Positions 16,037-19,392 of a stretch of DNA of 19,392 nt are shown here, piece after piece. Source of the stretch: UBA1715 sp964346725. GTDB taxonomy: Bacteria; Bacteroidota; Bacteroidia; Bacteroidales; UBA1715. Numbering within the stretch: position 1 is the stretch's first letter; each line of letters opens with the position of its first letter. The notes beneath the pieces were generated by a model. It worked only from the letters and a program-made list of their open reading frames with translations. It was not told the DNA's origin and ran no database searches. The stretch spans positions 1 to 19,392 of the forward strand of contig CAYFVM010000031.1 in NCBI GenBank assembly GCA_964346725.1, in the 5' to 3' direction. The translations under genes were made by a program, and so were the position numbers.

Positions 16037-17077
16037 TTAGAAATATGTCTTAACCGCAAATTCAAATTGATTTATAAAAATCTCTTTAAAATTTGATATG
16101 TTATTCTGTTCGTAAAATAATAGCATTGCTTTCTTATAATCAATAGAATCAACGGTCCTAAATGATAATGGACAATATTTCTGATTCATTAAAAGCGCAT
16201 TGCTAACTATTCTCGCAGTTCTTTTGTTTCCATCCATAAATGGTTGAATGTATGAAATTAGGACTAATGCCAAGAATGCTTTTTCAAAAACACATTCTTT
16301 TTGGTTTATCAAGTTGCACGTGTCTTGTAAAGCTTCTTTGATTTGAAATTCGTTATCTAATGGCCTGTAATTTGTCCCCGAAATACCGATACGTCGTTTG
16401 CGTATATTTCTTTCAACGTCTAATTCTTTAGTTAAGATGCTATGAATATCTTCAATCTTAGACACAGCTAATGGATTAAGATAATCAGGATTATCGATTA
16501 TAAAATCAAGAGCATCTTTATGATTTAAAAGCATTGTAGCTTCCTCTTTTGTTTTTCCGGAAGCTGTTTCTTTCTCCTTTAATAGTTTTTCTGTTTCTAA
16601 CAAAGAATAGGTATTCCCTTCTATTTGTGATGACTTCCAACTTAAATCAATTGCGAGACGTTCAAATTCTTTCTTGTATGCACTTTCAGATAGATTAGAA
16701 ATATTTTTGCTAAACTTTGTTTGAAGTTTGTCTAGTTTATCTAATTCACTATCGGTAAATACGTTGGTTTTTGCCAGAACATCATTTATAATCGAGAAAT
16801 TAAAATTTTTCTTAATATCTCTTTCATCAATTTCTTGTTTGTAATATTCATCAATATCAATTGGTTGAATAACTTTAAAAGCAGGAGAGAGAATATATTT
16901 AGTCCCTTTTCCTTGACCTATTGATGATATATACTTTTTTGAGATTAACTTTGTTAAAATCCTTTTTAGGGTAGCGTAACTCACAGAAATAGCAACCTCA
17001 TCAAATATTTCTTTCGATGAGCTTTCTCCTGATTTTTCAATGAAATCAATAATTTGCTGTTCTCTTTGTTCAATCAT
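16037..17077 (-). CDS. Winged-helix Fic protein with QPF instead of HPF
   Basis: The 346-residue protein begins with a winged-helix domain (about 1-64: SSKEIFDEVAISVSYATLKRI, then ISSIGQGKGTKYIL). A Fic domain follows. The auto-inhibitory motif, (S/T)xxxE(G/N), is present as SSQIEGN (149-155), placing it in the N-terminally inhibited class. The catalytic loop reads YIQPFMDGNKRTAR (276-289): the usual HPFx(D/E)GN(G/K)R histidine is Gln278, while D282, N284 and R286 are kept. Fic enzymes use that histidine as base for AMPylation, so this protein probably lacks or has altered transferase activity. I recall related family members with the same Gln, so it may be a subfamily trait rather than a lone mutation. 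An array of GAGC/GCTC motifs sits upstream of the ATG, suggesting autoregulation by the wHTH. Confidence 0.85.
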   Translation of the reverse strand: MIEQREQQIIDFIEKSGESSSKEIFDEVAISVSYATLKRILTKLISKKYISSIGQGKGTKYILSPAFKVIQPIDIDEYYKQEIDERDIKKNFNFSIINDVLAKTNVFTDSELDKLDKLQTKFSKNISNLSESAYKKEFERLAIDLSWKSSQIEGNTYSLLETEKLLKEKETASGKTKEEATMLLNHKDALDFIIDNPDYLNPLAVSKIEDIHSILTKELDVERNIRKRRIGISGTNYRPLDNEFQIKEALQDTCNLINQKECVFEKAFLALVLISYIQPFMDGNKRTARIVSNALLMNQKYCPLSFRTVDSIDYKKAMLLFYEQNNISNFKEIFINQFEFAVKTYF

Positions 17078-17086
17078 ATTTTATGT

Positions 17087-17179
17087 TTTAGCTCACAAAG
17101 ATAAACTTTTAAGCTCAAAATACGCTCGTTTTGAGCCAAAATGTACTTTTAAATGAGCTATAATATGAGCGGCATGAGC
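17087..17179 (-). promoter_or_regulatory. GCTC/GAGC operator-like array upstream of the Fic gene
   Basis: GCTCAAAA (17113-17120) and TTTTGAGC (17129-17136) form a perfect 8-bp inverted repeat around an 8-bp spacer. Three ATGAGC copies (17153-17158, 17165-17170, 17174-17179) and a GCTC near 17091-17094 accompany it. A minus-strand TATCTTTG (17096-17103) matches the -7 consensus, close to the ATG at 17077. The arrangement fits a repressor binding its own promoter; the wHTH-Fic protein is the obvious candidate, by inference. Confidence 0.45.
17096..17103 (-). promoter_or_regulatory. Putative -7 box of the Fic gene
   Basis: TATCTTTG on the minus strand matches TAnnTTTG, about 18 bp from the Fic ATG. 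The inverted repeat at 17113-17136 would overlap the -33 region. Confidence 0.45.
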
Positions 17180-17290
17180 AGTGGCAGATTTCGGAGCTGC
17201 GTCTGCCAGCCGACAAAAAACTTACAAGAGAGAGAACAAAAAACCTTGCAGACAAACTGCCATGAGGCTTAGCATGTGTCACTGCCAGCA
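17172..17290. repeat. Structured, GC-richer intergenic patch
   Basis: This patch is clearly richer in G+C than its surroundings. It has TGGCAG at 17182 and CTGCCA at 17203, 17257 and 17282. The first pair forms a 7-bp hairpin (TGGCAGA/TCTGCCA) around 13 bases. Blocks such as GGCATGAGCAGTGG and TTAGCATGTGTCACTGCC resemble dispersed intergenic repeats I associate with Bacteroidetes genomes, but this is memory, not a search. Confidence 0.4.
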
Positions 17291-17292
17291 TT

Positions 17293-18927
17293 TTATTTAC
17301 TTATCGCTTTTAATATTCTCTCTTCTTTAATCAATACGTCTTTAAGAAGAAGTTGATATGGGAACTGTTCAAGTTTTGAATTCCTAAAACCGTCTAATAT
17401 ATTTGCCAAAGAACTTGCTGTAATTAATGACAAATTAATTTCAAATTCTAAATCACACTCATTTATGAAATCATCACTGAAATCTGGTGCTACAAGCAAT
17501 GATTTAACAATAGTTAAACCGTTCTTTTTTGCTAATTCAACGTATGATTTTATTTGACGTGAAACAGAACTGAACTTATTATAACCACTTTCTTTAATTG
17601 TCTTACACTCAATAATTATAATTTCATTATTACCAAGGTTTATTAAAAGGTCCATTTTGTCTTTAGCGGTATTTAACTTATTCTTAAGCTTATTGTCCAC
17701 ATTAAATCCTAACTTTTCAAATATTGTTTTTGTTATTTCTTCAAATTTCAAACCTAATTCACTCTCCTTGATGATTATGCCGTTCTCTTTTAGTTTTGCT
17801 AAATCTCTAAATCCAATTGCCTCATAGTTTTCAATCATCAAGTTTTCAGCATCTTTGTATGCATCTAAAATATTTTGCTCTAAACCACCCCTTGATTTAA
17901 TTTTTTTAACAGCAATAAAGTTTTTCAAGTCTTCTGACGAAAGTATGTCTAGGATATCACGAGGTTTTATATTAAAATCTAAAAGGTTCGCACTATTTAA
18001 TTGTGTATCTTCTGGCATTTCAAAATCTTTAAAAACTTGTGCCTTAAAAGTAGTAGGTAAAACTTCATTTAGATCTATAAGTAGTTGTTCATAACCTTCA
18101 ACAGAAATACCAACTTTTTCATCCTTTTCAAGCTCATCAAAGTATGCAATTATACTTTCAATTTTTTCGTCAATTGTAACACCTTTAAGAGTTGTGCTTA
18201 TTTTAAGACCATTTTCCCAAAGTTCGTTAATTAATTTTTTCTTATCATTTAGGTTAGTACCTTCTTTATGTATTGCATTTATAAGTATGCTTGAAAAGGA
18301 GATACCTTCCTTAATGATTCGTTTTATCTTTCCTTCGTAATCAAGTTCTTTCGTGTCAATATTATGTTTTTTGCAGATTAAGTTTATTTGAGGTTCTTTA
18401 AAAGTTTTCAAAACCCTACGGAAGTACTTGTCTGCTAACTCTTTTTCTCTTATCTCTCGGAGTATTTTAACTATTTCATCGGCAACGTAAACGAGATTAT
18501 TTTTCCTTGAATAGAATACAACTCCAATATTCTTTAAGGATGATATAATACTCTCTGAATCCATTTTTACTGGTGGAATTATCAAATAGTTAATTAGCTT
18601 TATTTCTTCTTGAGATAATTCTAATTTTTTCCCCAATGTGATTAGAATTGATAATTCATCATCAGTTATTTTTTCCTCTCGATTGTTTTTTGAATCGTTA
18701 TTGAATGCTGTCTGAACACAAGCTCTGTATATTTCATAATCACGTTTTCTGCTTTCTTCAATATCAGATTTTTCAGATTCTAGCTGTGTTTTTAGTTGGG
18801 CTAATCTTTTTTTAATATTCTCTAGCTCCTTTTCGTAAAGCTTTGCAAGCCAATTTTGCTTAAGAATACAATTTCCGTCTTTTATGATTATGTCAATAAG
18901 GATATCAAGTTGTGAAGTTGTATTCAC
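17293..18927 (-). CDS. PD-(D/E)XK nuclease-like protein
   Basis: The open frame is 544 residues from a GTG at 18927. The C-terminal third carries a restriction-endonuclease-like core: helix LKFEEITKTIFEKLGF (393-408), DKMDLLI with Asp426, then IIIIECKT giving E440-x-K442, and RQIKSYVE with a QxxxY-like motif (Q458-Y462). This is the PD-(D/E)XK pattern of restriction and repair nucleases. A charged coiled coil lies at about 27-65, and the long middle (about 85-380) is helical and unrecognised. The same frame continues upstream of the GTG to an ATG at 19149, with one TAA in between, so the natural protein was probably about 618 residues. Being next to a Fic regulator, a defence role is plausible but unproven. 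Confidence 0.7.
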   Translation of the reverse strand: MNTTSQLDILIDIIIKDGNCILKQNWLAKLYEKELENIKKRLAQLKTQLESEKSDIEESRKRDYEIYRACVQTAFNNDSKNNREEKITDDELSILITLGKKLELSQEEIKLINYLIIPPVKMDSESIISSLKNIGVVFYSRKNNLVYVADEIVKILREIREKELADKYFRRVLKTFKEPQINLICKKHNIDTKELDYEGKIKRIIKEGISFSSILINAIHKEGTNLNDKKKLINELWENGLKISTTLKGVTIDEKIESIIAYFDELEKDEKVGISVEGYEQLLIDLNEVLPTTFKAQVFKDFEMPEDTQLNSANLLDFNIKPRDILDILSSEDLKNFIAVKKIKSRGGLEQNILDAYKDAENLMIENYEAIGFRDLAKLKENGIIIKESELGLKFEEITKTIFEKLGFNVDNKLKNKLNTAKDKMDLLINLGNNEIIIIECKTIKESGYNKFSSVSRQIKSYVELAKKNGLTIVKSLLVAPDFSDDFINECDLEFEINLSLITASSLANILDGFRNSKLEQFPYQLLLKDVLIKEERILKAISK

Positions 18928-19149
18928 AAATTCAGATTTAATTGTTTCTGCAAATTCTGTTTTCGTTAGTTCAAAAACTTTAACAATATTAACGCTGTCA
19001 GCATTCTTTAAATCCGTACTACTTTCACTCAGAATTTTGTCGATTTATTTACATTTTTTTGGATTACTCGACTTAATGGTGTCTATAATTTTGATAAATG
19101 AATTTTTCTCTAATGAGTTAAGATTATCAAGTATTTTTTCTAGTTTCAT
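18928..19149 (-). pseudogene. 5' part of the nuclease-like gene, cut by an in-frame TAA
   Basis: ATG at 19149 opens MKLEKILDNLNSLEKNSFIK and so on to codon 34, then TAA (19045-19047). The same frame continues with IDKILSESSTDLKNADSVNI and on to the GTG at 18927 without further stops. The local pattern (SNPKKCK-stop-IDKILSE) fits a GAA or similar codon changed to TAA. This part is missing from any product starting at the GTG. A -7 box (19205-19212) lies 56 bp upstream of the ATG, supporting 19149 as the original start. Confidence 0.6.
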
Positions 19150-19204
19150 CGCTACTTAATTTAGTTAGTGTTTTTGTTACTTTGGAGTCAACATTGCCAA
19201 TCTT

Positions 19205-19212
19205 CAAATATA
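19205..19212 (-). promoter_or_regulatory. Putative -7 box of the nuclease-like gene
   Basis: TATATTTG on the minus strand, matching TAnnTTTG, 56 bp upstream of the ATG at 19149. A convincing -33 box is not seen. Confidence 0.45.
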
Positions 19213-19258
19213 CGAAATTAAAAAACACATGATTCCAAATTCCCTGCTTAAAATCAAT

Positions 19259-19294
19259 AAAAAAAGGTGTAACCGTTTGGTTACACCTTTTTGC
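19259..19294 (-). terminator. Terminator of dnaK
   Basis: AAAAAGGTGTAACC and GGTTACACCTTTTT pair perfectly around GTTT, with a T-run on the minus strand. It lies about 30 bp past the dnaK stop. Confidence 0.9.
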
Positions 19295-19324
19295 GTATGT
19301 TTGATAAACTATTGTTTATCAGTT

Positions 19325-19392
19325 TTATTTAACTTCTTCAAAATCTACGTCAGTTACCTCTTGGTCTTTGCCACCGTTGCCTGCGTTTTGTT
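19325..19392 (-). CDS. dnaK: Chaperone DnaK, C-terminal end (partial)
   Basis: Only the last 22 codons are in the window. They read QNAGNGGKDQEVTDVDFEEV plus K and stop (TAA at 19325-19327). The GN-rich linker followed by the acidic DVDFEEVK tail is the C-terminus of the Hsp70 chaperone DnaK in Bacteroidetes, where the tail binds co-chaperones and aids disaggregation. The rest lies beyond the right edge. The terminator at 19259-19294 closes the transcript. Confidence 0.9.
   Translation of the reverse strand, partial: QNAGNGGKDQEVTDVDFEEVK

Noticed and set aside
14811..19047. Stop-codon reassignment or read-through in this genome
   Set aside because: The two in-frame stops differ (TAG and TAA), both codons end normal genes in the window, and no recoding signal is seen. 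Nonsense mutation or sequencing error explains them better.
16037..19149. Classical Fic/antitoxin toxin-antitoxin pair
   Set aside because: No small antitoxin ORF is adjacent, the inhibitory motif is inside the Fic protein itself, and the catalytic His is absent.

Overview
The window looks like the chromosome of an AT-rich member of the Bacteroidetes, most likely Bacteroidales-like. The evidence is the C-terminus of DnaK at the right edge (ending in DVDFEEVK), several boxes matching the Bacteroidetes -7 consensus TAnnTTTG, little use of Shine-Dalgarno sites, and families common in that phylum (SPOR protein with a long K/P/E/T linker, FemAB-type ligase, Bacteroidetes-only hypothetical proteins). 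I cannot name the species.

Layout, left to right. 1-414 has no gene but carries a perfect 16-bp inverted repeat and a nested hairpin region. A SPOR-domain membrane protein reads leftward (415-1977). A MarR regulator and an 847-residue P2-type cation ATPase read rightward as an apparent operon (2363-5364), with a symmetric operator candidate just upstream of the regulator. A secreted protein with a LamG-like C-terminus (5586-6998) is preceded, one base apart, by a 59-codon ORF. Next come a 0.5-kb non-coding stretch with a degenerate ~21-bp tandem repeat and a decayed Bacteroidetes-specific gene (7699-8320). A leftward run of small genes follows: DUF1003 membrane protein, LprI/DUF1311-like secreted protein, small GNAT acetyltransferase, TylF-like methyltransferase, FemAB-type ligase, a DUF262 (GmrSD-like) remnant and type I glutamine synthetase. 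Several of these end at clear hairpin terminators.

The segment between glutamine synthetase and dnaK (about 14.38-19.2 kb) is the accessory and decaying part. It holds a TPR lipoprotein-like or secreted gene with one nonsense and two frameshift lesions, a secreted gene frameshifted in an A7 run, a winged-helix Fic protein whose motif reads QPFxDGNKR instead of HPFxDGNxR, a structured GC-richer patch, and a PD-(D/E)XK nuclease-like gene with an in-frame TAA at codon 35.

No complete new multi-gene system is proven. The best leads are the nuclease-like gene beside the Fic regulator with its GAGC/GCTC operator-like array, the non-canonical ion site of the MarR-linked ATPase, and the 59-codon ORF coupled to the secreted protein. 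Many lesions in different genes suggest either real local gene decay or a lower-quality assembly; the reads would decide.
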